Part shown: positions 51,694 through 60,436 of the stretch, piece after piece
Numbering within the stretch: position 1 is the first letter of the stretch
Layout of the letters: the number at the start of each line of letters is the position of its first letter
Assembly (NCBI RefSeq): GCF_002250625.1
Contig: NZ_NMVQ01000023.1
Span: 1-64,000, forward strand
Direction of reading: 5' to 3'
DNA: 64,000 nucleotides
Source: Enemella dayhoffiae
Lineage (GTDB): Bacteria > Actinomycetota > Actinomycetes > Propionibacteriales > Propionibacteriaceae
Notes under the pieces: model-generated
Told to the model about the DNA's origin: nothing
Seen by the model: the letters and a program-made list of their open reading frames with translations, nothing else
Databases searched by the model: none
Made by a program: the position numbers and the translations under genes

Positions 51694-51709
51694 TCGAGCC
51701 CGTTGCGGC

Positions 51710-51715
51710 TAGGCT
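51710..51715 (+). promoter_or_regulatory. -10 element of a leaderless lipoprotein promoter
   Basis: TAGGCT ends 6 nt before the GTG of the LpqH-like gene and there is no ribosome binding site, matching the TANNNT leaderless layout seen at selD, metG, pnp and the carboxylase beta gene. Confidence 0.55.
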
Positions 51716-51721
51716 GGACGC

Positions 51722-52156
51722 GTGACCACCCCCTTGTTCCGGCGACTCGGCCGAGCCCTTCCCGTATCGGTGCTGGCATTCGGGCTGTTGTCCGGATGCT
51801 CCCTGATCAACGGTGGCAGCGGCCAGTTCGAGGTCGAGGGCGAGACCTACCAGGCCAGCTCGATCAAGTGCGAACGCAAGGAGGGTGGGATCCTGATCAC
51901 CATGGACTCCGGCCCGGCACAGACACAGGTTGGAGTGACCGAGGATCAGCAGCCCAAGGTGGTGGGTGTGGTGATGGGTGCCAAGGGTCAACCGACGATG
52001 ATGATGCGGGCTCAGGACAACACCGGTCGGGCGGTGGTGAGCCGCAGCGCGAACACGTTCCTGGTCAGCGGCACTCTGGTCCGGGTGGCTGAGGGCAAAC
52101 CCGCGGGTGGTACCGAGGAGTTCAAGATCACCGTGAGCTGCAACAAGATCGAGTGA
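51722..52156 (+). CDS. LpqH-like lipoprotein
   Basis: A 144-residue lipoprotein with a signal peptide and lipobox LLSGC (Cys26). The mature part has a Gly/Ser linker and an Ig-like beta domain with one Cys pair (IKCERK and VSCNK), as in the mycobacterial 19-kDa antigen LpqH family (DUF4352-like). The role of these surface proteins is uncertain; adhesion and host signalling are reported for mycobacteria. The stop is followed at once by a family B repeat. Confidence 0.75.
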   Translation: MTTPLFRRLGRALPVSVLAFGLLSGCSLINGGSGQFEVEGETYQASSIKCERKEGGILITMDSGPAQTQVGVTEDQQPKVVGVVMGAKGQPTMMMRAQDNTGRAVVSRSANTFLVSGTLVRVAEGKPAGGTEEFKITVSCNKIE

Positions 52157-52212
52157 GGTCGCTCCCCTCGACACGCAGAGGATTGCCATCCTCTGCTACT
52201 CGGGGATCGTGG
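52157..52212. repeat. Family B repeat and bidirectional terminator
   Basis: GGTCGCTCCCCTCGACAC (52157-52174) is followed by a perfect hairpin (GCAGAGGAT, TGCC, ATCCTCTGC at 52175-52196) and CTCGGGGATCGTGG. The 18-nt start is identical to 55648-55665. It fills the gap between convergent lipoprotein and efeB genes and starts the base after the stop codon. Confidence 0.82.
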
Positions 52213-52221
52213 GGTTCAACG

Positions 52222-53490
52222 TCAGGTGAAGAGGGCCTGGCCGACGAACTCGCGGTCGGCGACACCGGGCGGGATCGCCCAGAGCCCTGAGCCGGTGTGC
52301 AGCAGGTATTCGCTGAGCAGGTCATTGCGGGCCAGGTTGGTCTGCAGCGGGATGAAGTGGGTGGCCGGATCCGTCACGTAGGCGAGGAAGAACAGACCCG
52401 CGTCGAGCCGGCCGAGTGCGGTGGACCCGTCCACGAAGTTGTAGCCGCGACGGAGCATCCGGCGCCCGGAGTTGCTGCTGTGGTGGGAAAGGCGGACGTG
52501 TGAGTTGACGTCGATCAGCGGCTTCTGGCCGCGTCCGGCCAGTGTGAAGTCGGGTCCGGTGAACTCCTGACCACCGGACATCGGTGCCCCCTCGGCCTTG
52601 CTCCGCCCGATGATGGTCTCCTGTTCCCGCAGCGGAGCGCGGTCCCAGGTCTCGATGTGCATGCTGATCCGCCGGGCCACCAGGAAGGAGCCACCGGCCA
52701 GCCAGTCGGCGGCGGTCTCCCGGCCGCGGGGTACCCAGACGTGTTCCTCGACCGACTTCGGGTCCTCCGCCTTGAGGTTGGCGGTGCCGTCCTTGAACCC
52801 GAACAGGTTGCGTGGGGTGGCCTGGTCGGTCGAGGTCGACGAGGTACGTCCGAACCCGAGCTGCGACCAGCGTACCGCCACCGTGCCGAAACCGATCCGC
52901 GCGAGGTTGCGAATCGCGTGCACCGCCACCTGCGGGTCGTCTCCGCAGGCCTGCACACACAGGTCACCGTCGCTGCGCGCCGGGTCCAGCCGGTCTCCGG
53001 GGAAGTGCGGCAATCGCTGCAGGGACTGAGGTTTTCGCGCCGCCAACCCGAACCGGTCGCGCCCCTGGGCGTCGGTGAACAGTGTCGGGCCGAAGCCGAA
53101 GGTGATGGTCAACCCCGAGGGCGGCAGCCCCATCGCCTCGCCGGTGTCGTCGGGGGGTGAGTCATAGGACTGTCCACCGGCACCGGCGGCCTCACCGCGG
53201 GTCATCCGCTCCGCGGCCTCGGTCCAGCGTTGCAGCAGCCGGATCAGCTTGTCCCGGGAGTCGGTGGTGACGTCAAAGGCGGCGAAGTGCAGCCGATCCT
53301 GTGCCGGGGTGGTGATTCCGGCCTGATGTGGACCGCGGAACGGATAGCGCCGCTCGGCCGGCGCCGCTCCCGCGGCGGCATCGGCCGCGTCCGGGGCCGC
53401 TGCGGCGTACCCACCGGCGAAGGCCGCACCGGCTGCGGCCAGGCCGAGTCCGCCGGCCCCGAGCAGGCCACGGCGCGAGATGTCCGCCAT
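52222..53490 (-). CDS. efeB: EfeB-type dye-decolorizing peroxidase, Tat-exported
   Basis: A 422-residue DyP-type haem peroxidase. A Tat signal (ISRRGLLGAG) and Ala-rich hydrophobic region precede the mature protein. The GFKDGT motif with its catalytic Asp and the proximal haem His in the RLSHHSSN region are visible. EfeB supports iron uptake, possibly by releasing iron from haem or oxidising ferrous iron. It is the last gene of the efeU-efeO-efeB operon (17 bp after efeO). Confidence 0.93.
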   Translation of the reverse strand: MADISRRGLLGAGGLGLAAAGAAFAGGYAAAAPDAADAAAGAAPAERRYPFRGPHQAGITTPAQDRLHFAAFDVTTDSRDKLIRLLQRWTEAAERMTRGEAAGAGGQSYDSPPDDTGEAMGLPPSGLTITFGFGPTLFTDAQGRDRFGLAARKPQSLQRLPHFPGDRLDPARSDGDLCVQACGDDPQVAVHAIRNLARIGFGTVAVRWSQLGFGRTSSTSTDQATPRNLFGFKDGTANLKAEDPKSVEEHVWVPRGRETAADWLAGGSFLVARRISMHIETWDRAPLREQETIIGRSKAEGAPMSGGQEFTGPDFTLAGRGQKPLIDVNSHVRLSHHSSNSGRRMLRRGYNFVDGSTALGRLDAGLFFLAYVTDPATHFIPLQTNLARNDLLSEYLLHTGSGLWAIPPGVADREFVGQALFT

Positions 53491-53507
53491 CGTAGGGATC
53501 CTCTGGC

Positions 53508-54680
53508 TCAGATCACCGCGGCGGTGAGCTTGGACAACGGTTCGGACAGCCCGTTCACGGCGTCGGAGAGTTCCCGCACCTCAGCCTCGGAGAGCTTGTC
53601 GTAGGTCTTGAACCCGTCGCCGACCTTGTGTTTGTCGAGCAGCTTCTGCAGCTCGGCGAAGTCGGTGGTCAGCTGGCCGTCCAGCTGAGCATCCTTCTTC
53701 TTCAACAGCGGTTGCAGTCCCTGCCACGCCACCCGGGCGCCGTCGACGTTGGCCTGGAAGTCCCACAGGTCGGTGCGCGACCAGTACTCCTCCTCGCCGG
53801 TCACCTTTCCGGTGGCGACCTCGTCGAGCAGGCCCTTGGCGCCGTTGGCGATCATGTCGGCGGTGAAGGTGAGTGAGCGGGTCCGTTCGTACAGCTCCTT
53901 GGTGTCGGCCACCAGTTGGTCGGCGTACTTTGCCCGATCGGTCTGGTTCAGCGGCTGGTAGTTCTGTGCCCGCTGGGGCCACAGGTCCTTCTCCATCAGG
54001 TGCCAGCCGCTCCATTCCTCGCCCTGCTTCAGATCCGCCTCGCGGGCGTCCATCTTCGGGTCCAGGTCGCCGAACGACTCGGCGACGGTCTCGATCCGCT
54101 CCCAGTGCACCCGAGCCTGCGGATAGAGCCGGCGCGCGGCGTCGTCCTGACCGCCCTTGTAGGCCGCGGCGAACGCCTCGGTCTTGCTGAGCAGCTGCTC
54201 GGTCTGGTCCTTGACGTAGAGCTGATACTGCTGATTGGCCTGCTCGACCATCGCCTTGTCGTCCTCGCTGACCGGCGCCTGCTCCGCGGAGGGATGGACG
54301 GTGAACGCGCTGCGGATGCCGTCGCCGACCATGCCGGGTTTGCAGGCGGTGAAGAACTTTCCGGCCGGTGCCGAGAGCACCAGGTCGCGGGTCAGGCCGG
54401 GGCCGATGTTCTCCACCTCACCGAGGATCCGCAGGCCGTCCTCACCCAACAGATAGAATTCGGTCACCTTGGCGCCGGAGTTGCGCACCGAGAAGGTGAG
54501 CTTGCCGGCGGGGGCCTCGGCGGCCGACACCTGACAGGACGTGTCGGTGGCGTTCACCGACAGGTGGCGCGGATCGCCAGCGGCGCCGGCCCGGTTGGTG
54601 TTGTCGGTGCAGCCGGCCAGGCCGCCGAGCAGCAGGGCGCCGATTCCGGCGGCGGCGAGGGTGCGGGTCAGACGGATCAT
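53508..54680 (-). CDS. efeO: EfeO-type periplasmic iron-binding lipoprotein (imelysin family)
   Basis: A 390-residue lipoprotein with lipobox LAGC (Cys24). Residues 35-125 form a cupredoxin-like domain with Cys residues (TSCQV, FTACKPG) and residues 140-390 an imelysin/M75 domain with the HxxE metal site (HWERIE) and GEEWSGWHLMEKDLW. It would pass ferrous or ferric iron to the permease EfeU. The start overlaps the efeU stop (ATGA at 54677). Confidence 0.92.
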   Translation of the reverse strand: MIRLTRTLAAAGIGALLLGGLAGCTDNTNRAGAAGDPRHLSVNATDTSCQVSAAEAPAGKLTFSVRNSGAKVTEFYLLGEDGLRILGEVENIGPGLTRDLVLSAPAGKFFTACKPGMVGDGIRSAFTVHPSAEQAPVSEDDKAMVEQANQQYQLYVKDQTEQLLSKTEAFAAAYKGGQDDAARRLYPQARVHWERIETVAESFGDLDPKMDAREADLKQGEEWSGWHLMEKDLWPQRAQNYQPLNQTDRAKYADQLVADTKELYERTRSLTFTADMIANGAKGLLDEVATGKVTGEEEYWSRTDLWDFQANVDGARVAWQGLQPLLKKKDAQLDGQLTTDFAELQKLLDKHKVGDGFKTYDKLSEAEVRELSDAVNGLSEPLSKLTAAVI

Positions 54681-55540
54681 CGAAGATCTCCAGCGGGTAC
54701 GGGTTCACGGATGGCAGGGGTGGTCGTGCGACGGCGCATGGTGCGCCAGAAGAGCAGGGAGGTGGGCAGGGCGTACGCCCACCAGGCGATCAGCTCGAGC
54801 CAGGTGGTGGCCGGTGAGAAGTTGAAGATCCCCTTGAGCAGGGTGCCGTGCACCGACGTCGGCGGCACCAGGTGGGAGACGTCGAAGGCCAGATTGTGCA
54901 AGCCGGGCAGGAAACGCGCCTCCTGCAGGTCGTGCACCCCGTAGGCGAGAACCCCGGCTGCGACCAGGATCAGGAACGCGCCGGTGACGGTGAAGAACCT
55001 GGTCAGGTTGATCTTCAGTGCGCCCTTGTAGAGGGCCCAACCGAGTGCCACCGCCACCAGCAGACCGAGCAGGGCGCCGATCAGCGGGGTGAGGCTCGAA
55101 CCCCCCGACCCGGACGCCGCCTGGGTGGCCGCCCACAGGAACAGTGCGGTCTCCAGCCCCTCGCGGCCGACGGCGAGCATGGCGACGACCACGAGCGATG
55201 CCCGGCCGCCCTCGGCCGCGGCGTCCACCCGGCTGCGCAGCTCTCCGGACAGGTTCTTCGCGGCTCTGGCCATCCAGAAGATCATCCAGGTGACGAATCC
55301 GACGGCGGCGATGGACAGCCCGCCGCCGATCAGTTCCTGGGCCTCGAAGGTCAACCCCTTCGGGCCGAAGGTGAGCAGTGCCCCGAACGCGAGCGAGACC
55401 AGCACCGCTGCGCCGACGCCAGCCCAGATCCGGGGGAGCAGGTGACGGCGGTCGGACTTCACCAGATAGGCGACCAGGATGCTGACCACCAGGGCCGCCT
55501 CGAGGCCCTCACGCAGGCCGATCAGAAAGTTCGCCAGCAT
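54677..55540 (-). CDS. efeU: EfeU ferrous/ferric iron permease
   Basis: A 287-residue FTR1-like permease with seven membrane helices and two iron-binding REGLE motifs (LREGLEAAL near residues 9-17 and GREGLETAL). ATG 55540 follows GGGAGG at four bases. It is the first gene of the operon and is preceded at 55554-55572 by a DtxR/IdeR-like box, so its transcription should be repressed when iron is plentiful. Confidence 0.94.
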   Translation of the reverse strand: MLANFLIGLREGLEAALVVSILVAYLVKSDRRHLLPRIWAGVGAAVLVSLAFGALLTFGPKGLTFEAQELIGGGLSIAAVGFVTWMIFWMARAAKNLSGELRSRVDAAAEGGRASLVVVAMLAVGREGLETALFLWAATQAASGSGGSSLTPLIGALLGLLVAVALGWALYKGALKINLTRFFTVTGAFLILVAAGVLAYGVHDLQEARFLPGLHNLAFDVSHLVPPTSVHGTLLKGIFNFSPATTWLELIAWWAYALPTSLLFWRTMRRRTTTPAIREPVPAGDLR

Positions 55541-55553
55541 CACACCTCCCGGA

Positions 55554-55572
55554 TTAGGCAAGCCTTACCTGA
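55554..55572 (-). promoter_or_regulatory. DtxR/IdeR-type iron box of efeUOB
   Basis: TTAGGCAAGCCTTACCTGA matches the 19-bp iron-box consensus TWAGGTWAGSCTWACCTWA closely, with few mismatches, and lies 14-32 nt upstream of the efeU start. The iron-loaded repressor should silence the operon. Confidence 0.8.
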
Positions 55573-55647
55573 GAAGAGGTCTATCACGGTGGTCCCGCCT
55601 TGGCAATGCACTTCACGAGAGTGATGGGCAGGTCACACTGGAGTTCC

Positions 55648-55714
55648 GGTCGCTCCCCTCGACACCTCGGTCACTGCTCCGCTTCGCTGCATGCCCGACC
55701 GCTCGGGGAACGTG
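55648..55714. repeat. Family B repeat between efeU and the winged-helix gene
   Basis: GGTCGCTCCCCTCGACAC (55648-55665), a variable centre and CTCGGGGAACGTGG (from about 55702). The element ends 3 bp before the stop codon of the minus-strand winged-helix gene (55718-55720). The centre differs from the other two copies. Confidence 0.78.
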
Positions 55715-55717
55715 GTG

Positions 55718-56791
55718 TCAGCGGGGGAGCTGTTCGAAGGCCCGGTCCAGTTGGCGGTCGGAGGGGAGTTTCAGCTCGCCGAGGGCCCGGGTCTCCAGCC
55801 GGTCGCCGGCACTGCGGCGTACCCGTTTCCAGGTGCCGACCGCCTTGCCCCGATGGATGACGGTGGGCTTGAACACGCCGTTGCGGCCCGGGACGACCAG
55901 CTGTTCGTGGTCGCGGTCCAGCGTGCAGGAGCGGTCGGCGTAGCCGAGGATCAGCTCGTCGAATCCCGGCAGCAGCAGGGGAGCGCCGGCCGCGCGACGG
56001 TGATCGGCGAGCAGGTCCGGAAGCTCCTCGGCAAACCAGTGCTCGACGCCGTCGATCTCCTGACGGGTGAGCCCGGTCGCCCCGGCGATACCGAGGCGTA
56101 CGTCGGTCATCGTCAGCCCGGTCCAGCGCGCGAAGTCAGCCCGCGTCGCCGGGCCGTGGGAGCCGAAGTACAGCTCGGCCCAGCGGGCCAGCGCCTGCTC
56201 GCGTTCCGGTCGCTCGAGCTCGGGCACCCAGTCCTCCAGCACCACGAAACGCTGCTCGGTGCGCCCGTCGGCGGTCATCGGCCCCTGCGTCAGAATCCCC
56301 CGATAACTCAACTGGGACAGCAGATGATAGCCACGCCCCGACACCTCGGTGAACCCTTCGGGCTCCCAGCGGGCGAGCAGCTCGGCCCGGGTCTGCGGAC
56401 CGTCCGCGCGGATCGCGGCGACCGCGATCTCACCCGCCGCAGACGACATCTGCTCGGTCAGCCCGAGTTCCGCGCGCCGCCGCGCGGCGTGGGCGTCCAT
56501 CCGCGGCGCGGTCAGCCCGCACATCCACGCGGCGTCCCGGGCCGGGACCAGGTGCAGGGTGCCGCGCATCGGCCACGTGCGCACCACCTTCGCCTCGTCG
56601 AGGGCACGGCGTACGCCGGCCAGGCTGCGTTCCGCGGTGCGCAGGGCCACCGAGGTTAGCGCTCCGGGAAGGTCCTGTCCCTGGACGCAGCCCAGGTGCG
56701 CGACCACGGTCGCTGGGTCGGCCAGCGGCGGCCCGGCCAGCCGCTGGGCGACGATCCGCGCCAGTGACAGGTCCGCGGGGTGCAGCGTCAC
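55718..56791 (-). CDS. Winged-helix DNA-binding (HTH_42/YcaQ-like) protein
   Basis: A 357-residue protein of the HTH_42 family: an N-terminal segment with LGCVQGQDLPGALTSVALR and WPMRGTLHLV, a middle winged-helix-like part and a C-terminal LLLPGFDELILGYADRS motif. Members include the YcaQ-type interstrand-crosslink DNA glycosylases; the LQ-type QGQ motif is kept (VQGQ), so a DNA repair role is possible but not proved. GTG 56791 overlaps the SDR stop, putting it last in a UbiA-SDR-HTH_42 transcript. Confidence 0.75.
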   Translation of the reverse strand: MTLHPADLSLARIVAQRLAGPPLADPATVVAHLGCVQGQDLPGALTSVALRTAERSLAGVRRALDEAKVVRTWPMRGTLHLVPARDAAWMCGLTAPRMDAHAARRRAELGLTEQMSSAAGEIAVAAIRADGPQTRAELLARWEPEGFTEVSGRGYHLLSQLSYRGILTQGPMTADGRTEQRFVVLEDWVPELERPEREQALARWAELYFGSHGPATRADFARWTGLTMTDVRLGIAGATGLTRQEIDGVEHWFAEELPDLLADHRRAAGAPLLLPGFDELILGYADRSCTLDRDHEQLVVPGRNGVFKPTVIHRGKAVGTWKRVRRSAGDRLETRALGELKLPSDRQLDRAFEQLPR

Positions 56792-57477
56792 GTCACCACC
56801 GGGCGTACCAAGATGCTCTCGACCATCGCCTCGTCGGTGGCATCGACCGCCAGCCGGACCGCCGCGGCCACCGACTCCGGCGTCAGATAGATCTCGCCGC
56901 GATAGTCGTCGTTGCCGCGCCGGGCCTGGATCTCCCGCTGCATGTCGGTGTCCACCCGCCCGGGGTGGATCGAGGACACCCGCACCCGGCCACGCTCCTC
57001 CTCGCGCAGCGCGTCGGTGAGCGCGCGCAGCGCGAACTTCGAGGCGGCGTACGGGCCGGTGCCCGGCCGGGCGGTGTAGCCGGCACCGGAGTTGATGCTG
57101 ATCAGCTGGCCGCCGGCGGTGCGCAGGGCCGGCAGCAGCAGCCGGGTCAGGTCGGCCACGGCGACCACGTTCACCGCCAGCACCCGGGTCCACTCGTCGT
57201 GGTCGACCTCGGCGATCGGGCCGTGGACCGAGATCCCGGCCGAGTGGACGAGCACGTCCAGGCTGGGGATGTCCGCGGCGAGCTCGGCGATGCGGGCCGG
57301 GTCGGTCAGGTCGGCGGTGAAGGGGGCGGCCGAGGGCAGCTCGGCGACCAGCGCGTCCACCGCTTCCGCGTGGGTGCCGCCGACCAGCACGTGGTGGTCG
57401 CGGCCCAGGTCGAACGCGATCGCGCGACCGATGCCGCGGCTGGCGCCGGTGATCAGGGCGATGGGGCGTGCGGTCAT
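56788..57477 (-). CDS. Short-chain dehydrogenase/reductase
   Basis: A 229-residue SDR with the nucleotide motif GASRGIG (residues 10-16), the catalytic serine in SINSGAG and the YAASK pair. The substrate loop is short. ATG 57477 follows GGGAGG. The gene lies 30 bp after the UbiA-type transferase; although a DprE2-like SDR acts on the same lipid pathway in mycobacteria, this protein lacks the DprE2 look and I treat it as a generic SDR. Confidence 0.8.
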   Translation of the reverse strand: MTARPIALITGASRGIGRAIAFDLGRDHHVLVGGTHAEAVDALVAELPSAAPFTADLTDPARIAELAADIPSLDVLVHSAGISVHGPIAEVDHDEWTRVLAVNVVAVADLTRLLLPALRTAGGQLISINSGAGYTARPGTGPYAASKFALRALTDALREEERGRVRVSSIHPGRVDTDMQREIQARRGNDDYRGEIYLTPESVAAAVRLAVDATDEAMVESILVRPVVT

Positions 57478-57507
57478 GAGGCCTCCCTGCGTTGGGTCAA
57501 AACTGAA

Positions 57508-58455
57508 TCAGAAGAAGATGCCGAGCACCAGGCAGACCATCCAGAGCAGACCGGACACCTGCAGGGCGCGGTGTTTCAGCACCACGTCCTCGGGCTCGCC
57601 GGCGTCGCCCCTGTCCACCTCGAGGGCATACTGCAGCAGGCCGATGGTCAGCGGGATGATCGAGATGACCAGCCAGGGCAGCCCGAACAGGCCCTTCGCC
57701 GGAGCCGGCTGGCCCGGGTCGAGCTGGCCGCCGATCGACCACAGGCAGTAGGACATCAGCGTGATCGCCGCGGACAGGTGCCAGGCGAAGCGCAGATAGG
57801 TGATCGTGTACGCCTTCAGCGACTTCCGCGTGCCGGCGTCGGCGCCGAGGGCGTGCATCTCGGAGTAGCGCTTGCCGGCCACCATGAACAGCGACCCGAA
57901 CGCCGCGACCAGCAGGAACCACGCCGACAGCTGGATGTGGGTGGCGACACCGCCGGCGATCATCCGCAGCAGGAAGCCCGAGGCGACCATGGCCAGGTCG
58001 AGGATCGGCTGGTTCTTCAGGAACTGGGTGTACGCCAGCTGGAGGACGAAGTAGATGACCAGCACCACGCCGAGCATCTTCGCGGTGAAGAAGCCGATGG
58101 TGAGCGCCGCGGCACAGGTGATCGCCGCCAGCACGTAGGCCGCGGGGACGCTGAGCTCACCCGCGGCGATCGGCCGGAACCGCTTCGTCGGGTGCAGCCG
58201 GTCCTCGGCCACGTCGGTGGCGTCGTTGATCAGATAGATGGTGGCGCTGATCAGCGAGAAGGAGATGAACGCCAGCGCGACGTGCCAGAGCACGTCCAGC
58301 TCGAAGATCCGACCCGCGGTCAGCGGCGCGGCCAGCACGAGCACGTTCTTGACCCACTGCCGCGGACGCATGGCGCGGATCGCCGCCGGCAGATAGGTCT
58401 TGGGACGCTCGACGACGTCGGCCTGGTCGGCCGTGGAGTGAGGCTCAGTAGTCAT
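57508..58455 (-). CDS. Decaprenyl-phosphate phosphoribosyltransferase homologue (UbiA family)
   Basis: A 315-residue UbiA prenyltransferase with about eight or nine helices. The two Asp-rich motifs, NDATDVAEDRLHP and SEMHALGADAGTRKSLKAYT, match those of mycobacterial Rv3806c, which transfers phosphoribose to decaprenyl phosphate on the way to the arabinan donor. Whether this organism makes arabinan is unknown. The ATG faces that of a divergent lipoprotein gene 18 bp away. Confidence 0.85.
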   Translation of the reverse strand: MTTEPHSTADQADVVERPKTYLPAAIRAMRPRQWVKNVLVLAAPLTAGRIFELDVLWHVALAFISFSLISATIYLINDATDVAEDRLHPTKRFRPIAAGELSVPAAYVLAAITCAAALTIGFFTAKMLGVVLVIYFVLQLAYTQFLKNQPILDLAMVASGFLLRMIAGGVATHIQLSAWFLLVAAFGSLFMVAGKRYSEMHALGADAGTRKSLKAYTITYLRFAWHLSAAITLMSYCLWSIGGQLDPGQPAPAKGLFGLPWLVISIIPLTIGLLQYALEVDRGDAGEPEDVVLKHRALQVSGLLWMVCLVLGIFF

Positions 58456-58473
58456 GTCGTGCACGAGGCTATC

Positions 58474-58896
58474 GTGACTGGCGTGCGGGACGTGTATTTG
58501 AGGGTGGCGTTGCCGGCGGCGGCGCTGCTGCTGGCCGGTTGTGCCGCGGGCCAGGGCGTACGCCCCCAGCCGCCGGCTCCGACGTCGGTCAGCGTTCCCG
58601 CCGGCGGGGTGAGCCTGGCCCAGCTCGGCTTCCAGAACGGACCCGCGGCCGCCGTCACGCTGCCCAGGGGCGCGCGGATCGATCAGCGGGTGGACCAGCC
58701 CAACGTGCTCACCGCCACCTTCACCAGCCCGGCACCGGCCGAACTGGCCGGCTGGCTGCGCGGCCACCTCGGGGAGGGGGGCTTCCGGATCACCGCCGAC
58801 AAGGGTGACTCGCTGGTGTTCGTCGGCTCGGGCTGGTCCGGGGCGTTCACCGCCACCGACGGTCTCTCCGCCCTCACCCTGCGCAAGGACCCGTGA
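58474..58896 (+). CDS. Small lipoprotein of unknown function
   Basis: A 140-residue lipoprotein: a hydrophobic signal with lipobox LLAGC, a Pro/Ser/Val-rich linker, then a compact alpha/beta domain (PAELAGWLRGHLGEGGFRI and SGWSGAFTATDGLSALTLRK). I do not recognise a family. GTG 58474 is the start; GTG 58483 is possible. It is divergent from the UbiA-type gene, so the two may share a bidirectional promoter. Confidence 0.6.
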   Translation: MTGVRDVYLRVALPAAALLLAGCAAGQGVRPQPPAPTSVSVPAGGVSLAQLGFQNGPAAAVTLPRGARIDQRVDQPNVLTATFTSPAPAELAGWLRGHLGEGGFRITADKGDSLVFVGSGWSGAFTATDGLSALTLRKDP

Positions 58897-58915
58897 GGGC
58901 TCAGACCCGGGAGGC

Positions 58916-59515
58916 TCAGCGCGCCCAGAGCGCGTGCCAGGCGACGCCGAGCTCCTCGCACAGGTCGCGCAGCAGCGGCAGGCTGATCCCGACCACGTTG
59001 TGCGGGTCACCGCTGATGCTGCGCACGTACGCCCCGCCGAGCCCGTCCAGGGTGAACGAGCCGGCCACCTGCAACGGCTCGCCGGTGGCCACATAGGCCT
59101 CGATCTCGGCGTCGTCCAGGTCGGCGAAGTGCACCTCGGTGGAGCCGGTACGCCCGGCCGCGAGCCGCCGATTCCCCTCGTGGCGGATCAACCGGTGCCC
59201 GGTGTGCAGCACCCCGGTCCGGCCCCGCATCGCCCGCCACCGCTCGACCGCAGCTTGGGGCGTACCGGGTTTGCCATGGGCGGCGCCATCCAGCTCGAGC
59301 ACCGAGTCGCAGCCGACCAGCAGCCAGTCCCCGTCGCCGAGCTGATCGGCCACGGCCTCGGCCTTGGCGGTGGCCAGCAGCTGGGCGAGCTCGGCGGGGG
59401 AGGCGGCGTCGATCGCCTCCTCGTCGACCCCGGAGACGACGACCTCGGGGTCGAGGCCGGCGTTGCGCAGGGTCTGCAGCCGGGCGGGTGAGGCGGAGGC
59501 GAGGACGAACCGCAC
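58916..59515 (-). CDS. Maf-like nucleoside triphosphate pyrophosphatase
   Basis: A 199-residue Maf protein that hydrolyses non-canonical or m7G/dTTP-type nucleotides. The N-terminal LASASPARLQTL motif and the later GCDSVLELDG and GDPHNVVG motifs are present. The start is a GTG at 59515, 1 bp after the stop of the DUF937 gene, so the two are cotranscribed. Confidence 0.9.
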   Translation of the reverse strand: MRFVLASASPARLQTLRNAGLDPEVVVSGVDEEAIDAASPAELAQLLATAKAEAVADQLGDGDWLLVGCDSVLELDGAAHGKPGTPQAAVERWRAMRGRTGVLHTGHRLIRHEGNRRLAAGRTGSTEVHFADLDDAEIEAYVATGEPLQVAGSFTLDGLGGAYVRSISGDPHNVVGISLPLLRDLCEELGVAWHALWAR

Positions 59516-59516
59516 G

Positions 59517-60334
59517 TCAGCCGCGCCGCCCGCCGCCGAGCAGCCCGCCCAGGATGTCGATCAGCACGTCGCCGGAGGCACCCCCGGACTGCTGCCGACC
59601 CTGATCCTCCTGCGGCGCCGGTTCGTCGTCCAGTGGGATCGTGTCCGCGGCCGGGGCGTCCGGATCGTTCGGGTCGCCCCCGGGGGAGGGCGCGGGCGGG
59701 GCCGGCGGCGCCGGGGCCGGGGTCTGCTGCGGGGCTCGCTGCTGCGGCGCCGGGTCCTGGCGGCGCGGTGCGGGTGCGGGCTGTTCCGGTGCGCGCTGAC
59801 CGGAGCCGCCACCGAGCATGTCGAGCAGGATGTCCGGCAGCGACGGGCCCCCCTGCTGGCGTCCCCCGGAGCCGCCGCCCGCCGCGCCGCCGAGGCCGGA
59901 CAGGATCGGGCCGAGGATGTCGCCGTACTGGCCCTGGGAGAGCCGCTTGCCGAGGTAGGCGAGCACGATCGGGGCCAGGATCGGCAGCAATTTTTCACCA
60001 GTGAGGAATTCCCGCCGGCGAACTGGCTGCCCAGGGTCTGCGTCACCGCGTCGGTGTTGTTGCCGAACACGTTGCGCACGATCGCCTGACCGTCGTCGGT
60101 GTCCACCATCTCGAGGTCGACCCCGCCGGCCAGCAGGTCCGAACCGGAGTGGTTGTCCAGGGCGGTGGCCAGCGAACGGACGCCGCCCGGGTCGTCGGCG
60201 TTGGCCGACATGCCGGTGATCAGGGCTCCGACCAGCTGTTCGGACAGCGCGGACACGGTCTGCGGATCGGCCCCCACCTGGTCGGCCAGCTGGTCCATCG
60301 GTACGCCGCTGAGGATCTCGTCCACTTTGTTCAT
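59517..60334 (-). pseudogene. DUF937-family protein with a -1/+2 frameshift in an A5 run
   Basis: The first 115 residues (from ATG 60334, SD AAGGGG) match DUF937: MNKVDEILSGVPMDQLADQV and GNNTDAVTQTLGSQFAGGNSS. At 59991-59995 the coding strand has GTGAAAAATTG; in the original frame it reads LVKNCC, in the other frame LVKKLLPILAPIVLAYLG, which is the expected DUF937 continuation to the stop at 59517. One extra A would restore one frame. It could be a sequencing error, real decay, or transcriptional slippage. The rest is Gly/Pro/Ala-rich and ends DVLIDILGGLLGGGRRG. Confidence 0.75.
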
Positions 60335-60436
60335 GGTGCAACCCCTTCTGGGCGACCCCGGAGGTCGCGCCGGGACCACGCTAGTGCGCGCCGACCGCCG
60401 TCGGGAAGACCCCGTCCTGGCCGGTCGGCCGCCGGG

